NCBI GenBank assembly: GCA_026394055.1
Contig: JAPKYZ010000092.1
Span: forward strand, 124,001 to 188,000
Source: Acidobacteriota bacterium
Lineage (GTDB): Bacteria > Acidobacteriota > Terriglobia > Bryobacterales > Bryobacteraceae
Reading direction: 5' to 3'
DNA: 64,000 bases
Part shown: in pieces, positions 9,137-17,484 of the stretch
Numbering within the stretch: the stretch's first letter is position 1
How the letters are laid out: each line of letters starts with the position of its first letter
The notes under the pieces: generated by a model
What the model was told of the DNA's origin: nothing
What the model saw: only the letters and a program-made list of their open reading frames with translations
Databases searched by the model: none
Program-made: the position numbers and the translations under genes

Positions 9137-9322
9137 ATGGACACCCTAGCGGAAGAACTCGACACCAAGCTTCGCACATGGAAGCCGGAAACGGCGGCTC
9201 AGGTTCGTGATCGTGTGTCTGAAGTCATCGGCTTGGCCGACGATGATCTTCTGGACGTGATGCGCTCCCGGTCGCGCGAACAGGAAGTGCTGGACCTTCT
9301 GGATGAAGACCCAGCCCGGTGA
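9137..9322 (+). CDS. MazE-like antitoxin of a MazEF pair
   Basis: A 61-residue acidic and charged protein beginning MDTLAEELDTKLRTW. AAAGGAG lies six bases before ATG 9137. It has no classic AbrB fold that I can recognise, but its stop overlaps the MazF start by 20 bases and its size and acidity fit a short antitoxin whose C-terminal half wraps the toxin. It probably binds the MazF toxin and represses the operon. Confidence 0.7.
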   Translation: MDTLAEELDTKLRTWKPETAAQVRDRVSEVIGLADDDLLDVMRSRSREQEVLDLLDEDPAR

Positions 9323-9623
9323 GATCTGGCTCGCCGATCTCGGTTTGGCGGCGAAAACGCGTCCAGTAATTGTCGTTTCGCGCTACGATGCCGATCCGCC
9401 GCGTGCTGTGGTTGTGTATGTTCCACTCACGACTCAGAACCGTCTGAGCCGCTACGAAGTTCCCTTGCCCAAGCTGCCGTTCCTGGATCGCGAGTCCGTC
9501 GCCAACGTGCAGGGCTTAGGTTCCATTCCGGTCACGCGGCTCGAACGAAAGCTGGGGCGCATTCCGGCTTCGGTCATGGCGCAAGTGAAGAGCGCTCTCG
9601 CGTTCGCCCTTGAATTTGACTAG
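9303..9623 (+). CDS. mazF: MazF/PemK-type endoribonuclease toxin
   Basis: A 106-residue type II toxin. The N-terminal PGEIWLADLG, the catalytic strand AAKTRPVIVVSR and the VPLTTQNR segment match MazF/PemK, as does the C-terminal SIPVTRLERKLGRIP. By family it cuts mRNA at short motifs. It overlaps the antitoxin gene by 20 bases. The arginine in KTRPVIV and the threonine in PLTTQ, important in MazF, are present, so it looks active. Confidence 0.9.
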   Translation: MKTQPGEIWLADLGLAAKTRPVIVVSRYDADPPRAVVVYVPLTTQNRLSRYEVPLPKLPFLDRESVANVQGLGSIPVTRLERKLGRIPASVMAQVKSALAFALEFD

Positions 9624-9659
9624 CGGCCCTTCGGCGAAGCACCCGGCAGGAGATTCAAG

Positions 9660-9965
9660 ATGAAAGCCAAACCCATCATCGCCGACACGCCTGAAGCCCT
9701 GGCCCAAACTCTCGGTCTCACCCGAGCCGAGGCGAGCGAATGGCAGGTTCAGTACCCGTTGCTCAAGCGTCTGAGGGAAATCGTTGCGGAAGCACCACTC
9801 ACACACGCAGAGGTGGCCCAGCGAGGTGGTTCCTCGCGCACGCGGGTTACGGCCATCCTGAATGGCAATCTCGACAACGTCTCAACCGGCCTGCTCATCC
9901 GCCTCCTGGCAGCCCTCGGCTACCGCGTCCGCGTCTCAGTGTCGCGCATGGAACCCGCCGCCTAG
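9660..9965 (+). CDS. XRE-type helix-turn-helix protein, possible orphan antitoxin
   Basis: A 101-residue DNA-binding protein. The HTH covers roughly residues 47-75 (HAEVAQRGGSSRTRVTAILNG) and is followed by STGLLIRLLAALGYRVRV, the pattern of HigA-like antitoxins and related regulators. AGGAG precedes the ATG. It lies 36 bases after mazF and may be cotranscribed. No HigB-type toxin is adjacent. Confidence 0.75.
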   Translation: MKAKPIIADTPEALAQTLGLTRAEASEWQVQYPLLKRLREIVAEAPLTHAEVAQRGGSSRTRVTAILNGNLDNVSTGLLIRLLAALGYRVRVSVSRMEPAA

Positions 9966-9983
9966 TCTTCCGCGTCTGTGACT

Positions 9984-10050
9984 AGCCCCATGCGTGAGCT
10001 TGGGGCTTCTTCGGGGACCCAGCACAAGCCCCAAGCTCACGCATGGGGCT
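9984..10050. repeat. Perfect 24-base inverted repeat (AGCCCC family)
   Basis: The arm at 9984-10007 (AGCCCCATGCGTGAGC, then TTGGGGCT) is exactly complementary to 10027-10050, around a 19-base loop. Each arm is itself a smaller AGCCCC/GGGGCT palindrome. Related copies lie at 13524-13590 and 42767-42790. Confidence 0.85.
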
Positions 10051-10443
10051 GATCGCCTCGTCCTCATCCAACGGTCCAGCCGCAATCGGTCACCACGTCT
10101 CCACGCCGTAAGCCGTCCTGTTATCAATTGCTTGCCATCGAGCCGCGCCCATCTCCGCAGTTGCATACGCTCTCATCGAAAGGAGGTACTTCGGCCAATG
10201 CCAAGCGAGATCCATTCCCTGATCCAACACCAAAAGCCAGCGATGTCAGGCCCCGACGCAGACCCCGAAAACATAGTACTTTTCCGCACACCGCCACCCA
10301 CCGGACACAGCCCGTCTCGCCACCTAAGCACTTCCCGCACAAAGAGTTGCGGCGCAAGGATGGCGAAACGCGAAGCCAAGTTCGTTTTTGCGAGCGGTAC
10401 ACCCCAATGAGGGTATACCCGGTGCTCAGTACTATCTCTCGCC

Positions 10444-10469
10444 GAGCCGCGACAGAATGGAGCGGAGTC
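10444..10469 (+). repeat. REP-like repeat, type B
   Basis: Reads GAGCCGCG, ACAGAATGGA, GCGGAGTC. It is the same as copies near 17.2, 18.2 and 29.1 kb, differing only at the end. Confidence 0.7.
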
Positions 10470-10547
10470 TTCCCCCGACCGCCGCTGCCAATACATCCCG
10501 AAGAAGCGCACAGCGGCCGTCAGATCAGGTGAAAGCGGGGCCAGCAG

Positions 10548-11609
10548 CTACTTCTTGGTGCCCAACATGCCCGAAGTAACCGACTTCGCCAGGTAGTTCT
10601 CCACCTTCGCTTCATTGCGGGCCACTTCGTAGTAGGCGGCCTTGTAGAGCTGGTCCTTGCGGGTCATCAGCTGCTCGCGGATCGTCTGCTGCACGGTGGG
10701 GTCGCTCAACTCACGCTGACCGGCGGGCTCGCGGGAGATCAATTTGAACAGGCGGAAGCCTTCTGGGGTGCGGACGACGGGGGAAACTTGGCCGGGCTTC
10801 ATGGAGGTGACCAGACGGCGCAGTTCGATCGATGCCTTCTCCAGCGCCGAATCCTGGATGAAGCCTAGGTCGCCGCCGTTGGGGGCGGTGTTGGGGTCTT
10901 CGGAATAGTTCTGCGCCAGCATGGCGAAATCCGCGCCTTGCCGGATCTGGGCCTCGATCATCTTCACTTTCTCGGCGGCCTCGCGCTCATTCTGGGCCTT
11001 GGAGTTCTTCAGGTTGCGGACGTTCGTGTCGGGCATCGGCGTCACCACGATGGTGGCGATGTGCATTTGCGGTTCCGGCAGGTTGAAGCTGGCGCGGTTT
11101 TGGTTGTAGAACTCCTGCAGGTCGCCGTCGGAGATGTTGATGTGGCCGGTGATCTCTTTATTGATCAGCTTCTGAATGGAAAGCTCGCGGCGCAGTTGGG
11201 CCTTCAGGTCCTCCACCGTCATGCGGCGCGTTTGAAGCTGCTTGTCGAACTCTTCCTTGGTGTAGGGCGCCTTCATCTCCGTGAACTTGGCTTCGACATC
11301 GGCGTCCACGGCGGTGAGGCCCAGCTTCTCGGCCTTCTGCAGCATGATCTCGGCGTCGATCAGGCTCCGCAGCAGTTCCAGGCGCTGCGTCTGGCGGAAG
11401 TCGTCACCGGGGCGGTCGGACTTGCCTTCGGTCCCGTTGCCAAACTGGAACTGGTACTGCTTATCCAATTCAGCAAACGTGATGGTGCGGCCGTTCACCA
11501 CCGCGGCGGCATCCGCCGGGGCGGATTTCTGGCAGCCGGCTAGTCCCAACAGGCAGCCCATGGCCAAGGTGGCCGGAAACAGACGAGAACGCTGGATCAT
11601 CAAGACCAT
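10548..11609 (-). CDS. Parvulin-type peptidyl-prolyl isomerase, lipoprotein (SurA/PpiC-like)
   Basis: A 353-residue exported folding factor. The lipobox LAGC at about residues 23-26 marks it as a lipoprotein. A SurA-N-like helical region follows (AAVVNGRTITFAELDKQYQ, then LLRSLIDAEIMLQKAEKLGL). The parvulin domain covers about residues 175-300, with MHIATIVVTP, GADFAMLAQNYSEDP, NGGDLGFI and VSPVVRTPEGFRLFKLI. It probably helps outer-membrane or secreted proteins fold. A second ATG at 11600 is possible. The gene diverges from the next with only 13 bases between start codons. Confidence 0.9.
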   Translation of the reverse strand: MVLMIQRSRLFPATLAMGCLLGLAGCQKSAPADAAAVVNGRTITFAELDKQYQFQFGNGTEGKSDRPGDDFRQTQRLELLRSLIDAEIMLQKAEKLGLTAVDADVEAKFTEMKAPYTKEEFDKQLQTRRMTVEDLKAQLRRELSIQKLINKEITGHINISDGDLQEFYNQNRASFNLPEPQMHIATIVVTPMPDTNVRNLKNSKAQNEREAAEKVKMIEAQIRQGADFAMLAQNYSEDPNTAPNGGDLGFIQDSALEKASIELRRLVTSMKPGQVSPVVRTPEGFRLFKLISREPAGQRELSDPTVQQTIREQLMTRKDQLYKAAYYEVARNEAKVENYLAKSVTSGMLGTKK

Positions 11610-11622
11610 TATTGTAGTGGAT

Positions 11623-12465
11623 ATGAGAACTCAACTCGCACTGGTCATTTTGCTGGGTACTGGAACTCTGTGCGCAGCGGATGGTCCGGAGGCGGGTTTC
11701 TGGCGGCAGTGGGGCGATGGGCAGGCCGAAATCGCCTCTTATGACCTGACGATTCCGCGTTACGCGAAGCCCCGAAGCGGCACCGCCGTCGCCATCTTTG
11801 TTACGGAACCGTTCTCCACCACGCGCCGCGTCAAGGCGGATCGTCCGGGCGCGGACGTCGTACCAGTGATCAAGCTGAACCTCGTCAAGGACTACCAGAC
11901 CGGCATCTACGACTACAACGAAATGACCAGTGCCTTCGTGTCGCTAAAGACCTTTGAGCCGCTGAAGGTCTCGTTCTCGCGCCAGGAATGGTGCGGCCAC
12001 ATCTTCCGGCAGCTCCTTTTCGACCCCGTGCGTCTGCGGGCCGATTATCACAGCTACTTCGATAGCGAAGGCGATGAGCAGAAGCAGATGCCGAAGCCCG
12101 AAAACACCCTCAGCGAAGACACGCTGCTGCTGTGGGCGCGCGGCATGGTTTCGCCGCGCCTCAAAGATGGCGAATCGGCCGCCGTCTCACTGTTCACCAG
12201 TCTGGGTGGCAAGCCGGCCTACGTGCCGGCAACGGCGGAGCGCAAGGGCGACCGGCGCACGGTAACGGTGGGTGCCGCCTACAAGGTCACGATCACGGTG
12301 GAGCCAGCGGGCGAAGGCCGCGTGTTGGGCTGGGAGGTTTCGAACGGCGAAAAGGCGACGCTGATCAAGTCCGCGCGGATGAAGTACTGGCAGCTGAACT
12401 CACCCGAAGGCGTTTCCGAGCTCACCCGGCTGGGGCTGAAGGTCCGGCCGCCGCGCACGATGTAG
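11623..12465 (+). CDS. Secreted protein of unknown function
   Basis: A 280-residue protein with a signal peptide (MRTQLALVILLGTGTLCAA). The conserved body starts GFWRQWGDGQAEIASYDL, and contains VAIFVTEPFS, KLNLVKDYQTGIYDYN and SRQEWCGHIF. This pattern recurs in acidobacterial and related proteins with no established function. No enzyme motif is evident. It diverges from the parvulin gene and is followed 46 bases later by the HpaI-type aldolase, possibly in one transcript. Confidence 0.75.
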   Translation: MRTQLALVILLGTGTLCAADGPEAGFWRQWGDGQAEIASYDLTIPRYAKPRSGTAVAIFVTEPFSTTRRVKADRPGADVVPVIKLNLVKDYQTGIYDYNEMTSAFVSLKTFEPLKVSFSRQEWCGHIFRQLLFDPVRLRADYHSYFDSEGDEQKQMPKPENTLSEDTLLLWARGMVSPRLKDGESAAVSLFTSLGGKPAYVPATAERKGDRRTVTVGAAYKVTITVEPAGEGRVLGWEVSNGEKATLIKSARMKYWQLNSPEGVSELTRLGLKVRPPRTM

Positions 12466-12511
12466 GCGAAGCGCCATACAGGGTTGGTATTCTCAACGAG
12501 GGAACCGTGGC

Positions 12512-13378
12512 TTGAAGCTGCGGACCGACTGGAAAAACATCAACCTTATGAACGGCGCAGAATTCAAACAACAACTGCGGGACGGCCACCCGAAGATCGG
12601 CCTCTTTCTCAACACGCATAGCGCGACGGTGGCGGAACAGCTCGCCCATTCCGGCTATGACTGGCTGCTGGTCGACACCCAGCACGGCCCCATGGACCGG
12701 CAGAACCTGTCGGCCATGCTGTGCGCGATTTCGAGCGGCGGCGCCAAGTCCATGGTGCGCGTCGGCGGCTATGACGACCGCGCGGGCATCCAGCAGGCGC
12801 TCGACTGTGGCGCTGATGGCGTCCTGGTGCCGTACATCAACACGGCCGAAGAAGCCCGGCAGGCGATCAGCTGCACCAAGTACCCGATGGACGGCACGCG
12901 CTCGGTCTACTTCCCGCAGCGCAGCATGAACAAGGAAGGCTTGCTCGGCTACGCCGGTGCGGCCAACAAGAACGTGATCGTCGCGCTCCAGGTGGAAACC
13001 GCCGCCTGTATCGAGAACATTGCCGAGATCGCCGCCGTCCCCGGTGTCGACATTCTCTTCCTCGGCCAGAACGATCTCTGCATGTCGATGGGCCTCTACG
13101 TGAAGTACGAGTTTCCCCACATGTACACGTCGCCCGAACTCACTGAAGCCACGCAGAAGCTGGTGGCCGAAGCGCAGAAGAATAACGTCATCCTGGGCCT
13201 GTTCCTGTTCGGCACCTCGCGCGTGGCGGAGTTCCTGGATAAGGGCTTCCCGTTCATCAGCCTGGGCAACGACCTGCATCACGTGCTCACGCAAGCGGGC
13301 GCGTATATGAAGGACGTCAAGGCGATTGCCGCCGACAAGGGCAAGGACTGGTCCCCGCGGCCGAGCGCGTTGATCTAA
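12512..13378 (+). CDS. HpcH/HpaI-family aldolase
   Basis: A 288-residue class II pyruvate aldolase that would split 2-keto-3-deoxy sugar acids or similar substrates. The catalytic motif DTQHGPMD, the arginine in MVRVGGYDD, the metal ligand Glu in ALQVETAA and the Asp of LFLGQNDL are visible, with GADGVLVPYINTAEEA between them. The first start is TTG 12512, with AGGGA eight bases upstream; ATG 12548 (MNGAEFKQQL) is a plausible alternative and would match the usual N-terminus. The true substrate cannot be read. Confidence 0.88.
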   Translation: MKLRTDWKNINLMNGAEFKQQLRDGHPKIGLFLNTHSATVAEQLAHSGYDWLLVDTQHGPMDRQNLSAMLCAISSGGAKSMVRVGGYDDRAGIQQALDCGADGVLVPYINTAEEARQAISCTKYPMDGTRSVYFPQRSMNKEGLLGYAGAANKNVIVALQVETAACIENIAEIAAVPGVDILFLGQNDLCMSMGLYVKYEFPHMYTSPELTEATQKLVAEAQKNNVILGLFLFGTSRVAEFLDKGFPFISLGNDLHHVLTQAGAYMKDVKAIAADKGKDWSPRPSALI

Positions 13379-13403
13379 CTGGCGGCGGGTTTCGGTAACT
13401 CCC

Positions 13404-13430
13404 GAGACCGCTTACTGACGTGCGCGGCTC
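13404..13430 (-). repeat. REP-like repeat, type A, reverse orientation
   Basis: GAGACCGC followed by TTACTGACGTG and CGCGGCTC is the reverse complement of the repeats flanking the transposase at 6610 and 7324, with two changes. It sits just after the aldolase gene. Confidence 0.65.
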
Positions 13431-13523
13431 AGTAGACCGGATGGCCTTACTGGGCCGCAGCGTTTTGGGGAGGGTTATATTTGCACGTGTCTCGAACATT
13501 CGTAAGGCGCCGGACCCCGCTTC

Positions 13524-13590
13524 AGCCCCAGCGTAAGCTTGGTGCTTCTTCCGGATCCCGCAACAAGCCCCAAAGCTTACGCATGGGGCT
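13524..13590. repeat. Inverted repeat of the AGCCCC family
   Basis: The arms at 13524-13547 and 13566-13590 match the hairpin at 9984-10050, including the TTCTTC start of the loop, but are imperfect. It ends about 25 bases before the 3' end of the beta-helix gene and may stop transcripts from both sides. Confidence 0.7.
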
Positions 13591-13612
13591 GATAGCACCT
13601 GTGTAAAATGCG

Positions 13613-14773
13613 CTATCCCTTTAAGTAGACGTTGTCGCGAAAGTAGTCCGGGTACTTCTTTTGTAGGTCGCCGAACTCGTGGTACGAGATGCCTTTGGTG
13701 AGGGCGTCCGTGCTCACCAGTGCTTTGCTCCGCTTGCTGCGGAAGCGGTTGGCGATGAACTGATTCTGGCCCGGGAATGGGGGCTTGTCGGCGGAGTGGT
13801 AGGTCTCAAAATAGACAAACGCCGCGGGCTCAATGTTGATGGCGTCGTTCTCCACCAGGTTCCCTTCGATGATGTTCCCGGACGCACGGCAGGCTCGGCG
13901 GGGCGAAATGAAGAAGGTGATGCCGCCGTTGTTGCGGCAGGTGTTATTGCGCACGACGTTGCCTTCGCAGTGCTGCTCGATTCCACGGAATGGATAGGCC
14001 GTTAGTTCGATCGCGTAGTTCTTCCGGGCTAACTCCTCAATCGTATTGCCTTCGATGACATTATTAGAGGCTGTTACCTGGATGGCGGCCTTGGTGTATT
14101 CCATCTCCACGCCGGTGCGGCGGATCTGGTTACCTTTCACGACACAACGGCTGGTGCCCAGGATGAGACCCACGCCACCGCCCCAGTATTGGTCGATGGT
14201 GTTGTTCTCGATGGTGATCTTCTCGCTCATGATCTCCTTGTCGTTGCCCAGCGTGATGGCGTAGTGGCCGCACTTGTGGAAACGGCAGCCCACGATCCGT
14301 CCGCCGATACCGCCTCCGACATAAATGCCGTCGCCCGCGCCATAGTTGGCTGGATTACCCACTTGGGTGAACGTTGTATCCTCCACCAGAAAATCACGGC
14401 ACTGGCTGAGGATGAGGCCGGAGTTGCAGCGGAGGAACTGGCATTTGCGGATGCGGATGCCGGTGGAGTGATAGATGCGGATCGAGTAAGCGGGGCAGTC
14501 GGCGAAGATCAGCCGTTCCATCACCAGTCCGTCTGCGTCGCCGGGTTGCAGCAGGATGTTGCCCGCCGCCCGCAACGTGACCCGGTCGCCCTGCCCGATC
14601 AGCCGCATGCCCGCGCCGGAGCTGAGCGCGCTGACGCGGTAGTCGCCATCGGCGATCCGGACTTCGGTATCCGACCGGTATGCCCGCAGTGCGCGGGTGA
14701 GTGAAGTGGGCGCCGCCGGGTTGAGTCCGGTGGCGCCGTCACTGCCTTCAGGAGAGACGTAAACGACCTGCAT
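13613..14773 (-). CDS. Right-handed parallel beta-helix protein
   Basis: A 386-residue protein starting with MQVVYVSPEGSDGATGLNP, the usual lead-in of pectate-lyase or NosD-like beta-helix proteins. Repeating strands with asparagine ladders follow (ITIENNTIDQYWGG, CVVKGNQIRRTGVE, NNVIEGNTIEELAR, NVVRNNTCRNNGG). No signal peptide is evident at this start, so the cell location is open. The fold suggests polysaccharide binding or cleavage, but no catalytic residues can be assigned. Confidence 0.8.
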   Translation of the reverse strand: MQVVYVSPEGSDGATGLNPAAPTSLTRALRAYRSDTEVRIADGDYRVSALSSGAGMRLIGQGDRVTLRAAGNILLQPGDADGLVMERLIFADCPAYSIRIYHSTGIRIRKCQFLRCNSGLILSQCRDFLVEDTTFTQVGNPANYGAGDGIYVGGGIGGRIVGCRFHKCGHYAITLGNDKEIMSEKITIENNTIDQYWGGGVGLILGTSRCVVKGNQIRRTGVEMEYTKAAIQVTASNNVIEGNTIEELARKNYAIELTAYPFRGIEQHCEGNVVRNNTCRNNGGITFFISPRRACRASGNIIEGNLVENDAINIEPAAFVYFETYHSADKPPFPGQNQFIANRFRSKRSKALVSTDALTKGISYHEFGDLQKKYPDYFRDNVYLKG

Positions 14774-14826
14774 AGTGGGTGGGGCTCCGTCCCCTTCCCT
14801 CAGTATCGAGCATCGGTGCCGCCCGG

Positions 14827-15435
14827 TTAGGGCCGCTTCAGGTCGAACCGGTCCGTGACGCGGCAGTAGCCGGTGCCGCTGAGGCGGCCGACGGGGCGCA
14901 GAACATCCAGGTTGATGTGCAGGCCCGCGTCCACCACGTCGTCATGGAGATGGAAGCGCACGACTTGGCCTAACATCAGTGAGCCGCCCATCGGCTTGTC
15001 GCTGACCGTCACGATCTGTAGCAGGCGGCATTCCATTTGGACGCGAGCTTCACCCACCCGGGGTGGCTTCACCAGTTCGCTGGCGACGGGTGTGAGGCCG
15101 GAGACGACGAATTCATCGACGTCGGGCGGGTACTCACCGGCGGTCTGATTCATGGCGCCAACGAAGTCTTCACTGACGATGTTCACCACAAACTCGCCGG
15201 TGGCCTCGACGTTGCCGATGGTGTCTTTGCGGGTGCGGTTGCCCCGGACGGAGTTCTGCACCACCAGCACCGGCGGGTCGGAACTGGCGATGGTGAAGAA
15301 GCTGAACGGTGACAGGTTGGGCACGCCATCGGCGGAGACGGTCGAGACGAAGGCAATGGGCCGGGGCAGGACGCTGCCCGCCAGCAACTTGTACAGCTCC
15401 GGCGGAGTGAGCATTGCGGGGTCGAAGGATGGCAT
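14827..15435 (-). CDS. Flavin reductase-like FMN-binding protein
   Basis: A 202-residue protein of the flavin reductase/DIM6-NTAB split-barrel family. Hallmarks are the N-terminal LLAGSVLPRPIAFVSTVSAD, GVPNLSPFSFF, the RKDTIGNVEATGEFVVNIV segment, and the C-terminal PVGRLSGTGYCRVTDRF. It probably binds FMN and reduces it or passes electrons to a partner oxygenase. It is 53 bases upstream of the beta-helix gene on the same strand, without an obvious functional link. Confidence 0.88.
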   Translation of the reverse strand: MPSFDPAMLTPPELYKLLAGSVLPRPIAFVSTVSADGVPNLSPFSFFTIASSDPPVLVVQNSVRGNRTRKDTIGNVEATGEFVVNIVSEDFVGAMNQTAGEYPPDVDEFVVSGLTPVASELVKPPRVGEARVQMECRLLQIVTVSDKPMGGSLMLGQVVRFHLHDDVVDAGLHINLDVLRPVGRLSGTGYCRVTDRFDLKRP

Positions 15436-15657
15436 GAGTCTCCATGGTAGCGAGCCCAGGGAGACGAGCTTGCTCAGAACCCATCGTCAAAACCCGTTGT
15501 CGTGTACAGAAGTTTGTCGATAAGCTAAAGACGGTTGTGTAGGGGTTGGCACGGGTCCGTAACCCGCCGGCCTTTGCGGAACCTGGCGCACGACTTTCAT
15601 GACCCGTACATCCCGCTCTCCCCTGATGCTCTGCTTGCCTTCTCGCCGGAGGCCCGC

Positions 15658-16227
15658 GTGAGCGACGCGCAGCCGGGGCCTTTCAAGGCTCGCGTATTGT
15701 TTGTCTGCCTGGGCAATGCCGTCCGCAGCCAGATGGCGGAAGGTTTTGCGCGCGTCTACGGCCGCGATGTGGTGGTGCCCGCTAGCGCCGGACTAACGCC
15801 CGCCGTCAGCACGGACCCGGCCGCCATCCGCATGATGGCCGACATTGGCATCAACATCAGCGAGTCGTTCCCGAAGCTGTTCGGCCCCATGCTGAAGATG
15901 GATTTCGACCTGATCGTGAACATGAGCGGCCGCACCCTTCCCGGTACCATCACGGCTCCGGTGATCGATTGGCCAGTGGTGGACCCGGTGGGCGGACCGG
16001 ACGAAGAGTATCGCAAGACACGCGACCTGATCCAGCGGTTGACGCTGCACTTGGTGGATGGGGTCCGGGGGCAGATTGAGGCGGCAGCGTTGCAGTCCGC
16101 GAAGACGGCGCCGGAGCCCGCTCAGGCTGCTGCCGCCGCTCCCACTATAACTGCGCCACCTACGCCAGAGTCCGGCTCGACCCCGTGGCCGGTGCTGGAC
16201 CATCGGCGCCGCATCAAGCGCGCCTAA
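15658..16227 (+). CDS. Low-molecular-weight phosphotyrosine phosphatase/arsenate reductase-like protein
   Basis: GTG 15658 is preferred because GGAGG lies five bases upstream; it gives 189 residues. The P-loop VCLGNAVRSQMAEGF (CX5R) sits at residues 14-28. The general-acid region IDWPVVDPVGG has the conserved Asp-Pro. A Pro/Ala-rich tail of about 45 residues follows, which is longer than usual and probably disordered. Family members dephosphorylate tyrosine or reduce arsenate; the absence of further conserved Cys residues favours phosphatase. Earlier in-frame starts exist but lack a ribosome site. Confidence 0.83.
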   Translation: MSDAQPGPFKARVLFVCLGNAVRSQMAEGFARVYGRDVVVPASAGLTPAVSTDPAAIRMMADIGINISESFPKLFGPMLKMDFDLIVNMSGRTLPGTITAPVIDWPVVDPVGGPDEEYRKTRDLIQRLTLHLVDGVRGQIEAAALQSAKTAPEPAQAAAAAPTITAPPTPESGSTPWPVLDHRRRIKRA

Positions 16228-16250
16228 CCAAGTACGGTCTGGCTGGGCGT

Positions 16251-17189
16251 ATGATGTTCCCGATGCGCCGTCAACTCTCACTCCTTTCGTTCGCCCTGAT
16301 GGTTCCTGGTTTGGTTGCCGCACAAGAGTTTGTGTGGGCCCCCAAGAAGGCCCCCGACGCCTACGCCGGCCCGCACCGTCCTCACACGAAGCTGGCTGAC
16401 TTGAAGGCTCGGCATGCTGGGAAGGCGGAGTGGCAGGATGTGATGGTGGATGACGAGCTGCTGAAGAGCGTCTACTTGCAGCTGAAGCCGGGCTATAAGT
16501 CTCGGCCGGCGCTCCACCCGGATACGCGAGCATGGTGGGTGGTGGTGGAAGGCGAGGTGAAGTTCAACGTCGAAGGGACGGCGCCGTTTGTGGCGCGCAA
16601 GGGTTCCATGGTGCAGGTGCCGATGACGACGATCTTCTCGTATGAGGCGGTGGGCGACAAGCCGGTGCTGCTGTTTGAGACCAACATTGCCCAGGCGACG
16701 ACGGTGTACCTGGCGGATCAGGCGGCGCCCAATTTGAAGGGCATCGACATGATGAAGATGAAGATCGCGCGGCGGCCGGGGGACTACTTGCGGAACAACA
16801 AGGTCCACACGACGTTTGAGGAGCTGGCGGCGAAGCTGGAAGCGGGCTCGCTCAAAGGCACGCAGAAGGTGGTGGAAGATGACCGCGGCGCGGCCAACTT
16901 CATCTATGGCTACGAGAAGAATCTGGGCAAGCTGAACCTGGCCGACCGCGGCCACTTCCACACCGAGACCGCCGAATACTGGCTGATCATGAGCGGCCAG
17001 ATCCGGTACCGCATTGAGGGTCACGAAGTGTTCATTGCCGAGCCGGGGGATGTGGTCTACGTACCGCGCAATCGCTGGCATCTGGCGCGGTGGTATGGGC
17101 CGGGGCCTTCCACGCGGTTGGCGATGAATGGCTACCCCAACCTGATGCACTTCTACGACCCGGAAATGACCGTGCCGGGGAACAAGTAG
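16251..17189 (+). CDS. Exported bicupin protein
   Basis: Three ATG codons (16251, 16254, 16263) precede a signal peptide ending LVAAQ; the first is used, giving 312 residues. Two cupin domains follow: the first with LHPDTRAWWVVVEGEVKF, the second with HFHTETAEYWLIMSGQIRYRI and PGDVVYVPRNRWHLARW. The second has an intact His/His/Glu/His metal pattern, while the first has lost part of it. It is a possible metal-dependent dioxygenase or isomerase in the periplasm; substrate unknown. Confidence 0.82.
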   Translation: MMFPMRRQLSLLSFALMVPGLVAAQEFVWAPKKAPDAYAGPHRPHTKLADLKARHAGKAEWQDVMVDDELLKSVYLQLKPGYKSRPALHPDTRAWWVVVEGEVKFNVEGTAPFVARKGSMVQVPMTTIFSYEAVGDKPVLLFETNIAQATTVYLADQAAPNLKGIDMMKMKIARRPGDYLRNNKVHTTFEELAAKLEAGSLKGTQKVVEDDRGAANFIYGYEKNLGKLNLADRGHFHTETAEYWLIMSGQIRYRIEGHEVFIAEPGDVVYVPRNRWHLARWYGPGPSTRLAMNGYPNLMHFYDPEMTVPGNK

Positions 17190-17228
17190 TCGGGAGTACA
17201 TTCCCCGGTAGAGCGAATGGCTCACGCT

Positions 17229-17396
17229 GAGCCGGCGACTTCAATGGAGCGGAGTGCCCGGGTCTCGAACGACTGGACGGGGACCAGGACGGCCGGGTTC
17301 GAACGGGCAAACCATTGGCGCCGGAGGTACCCAATGGGGCCAATCCGAGCAGCCTATTGAACTGGTGGACTCCGCTCCATTCTGTTGCGGCTCAGT
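17229..17396. repeat. Inverted pair of type B REP-like repeats
   Basis: The left arm 17229-17258 (GAGCCGGCGACTTCAATGG, then AGCGGAGTGCC) faces the right arm 17369-17396 (GACTCCGCTCC, then ATTCTGTTGCGGCTCAG). They fill most of the 295-base gap between the cupin and methyltransferase genes. Confidence 0.7.
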
Positions 17397-17484
17397 GTGC
17401 GGCGTTGGCTGGTGGTGGGGCAGCTGCCGTTGCTTCTGGTGTTGCGATGGGCCTTCGAACACGGCCTAGCTTACAATCAGTGGC

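Larger units (their letters stand above)
9966..10547. other. 582-base gap with repeats and no convincing gene
   Basis: The gap carries the perfect hairpin at 9984-10050 and a type B repeat at 10444-10469. A 70-codon frame at 10198-10410 has AAAGGAGG upstream but no recognisable product. Nothing else stands out. Confidence 0.5.

Noticed and set aside
10198-10410. A 70-codon plus-strand frame with AAAGGAGG upstream
   Set aside because: The spacing to ATG is long (about 11 bases), no family is recognised, and composition resembles the surrounding repeat-rich gap.
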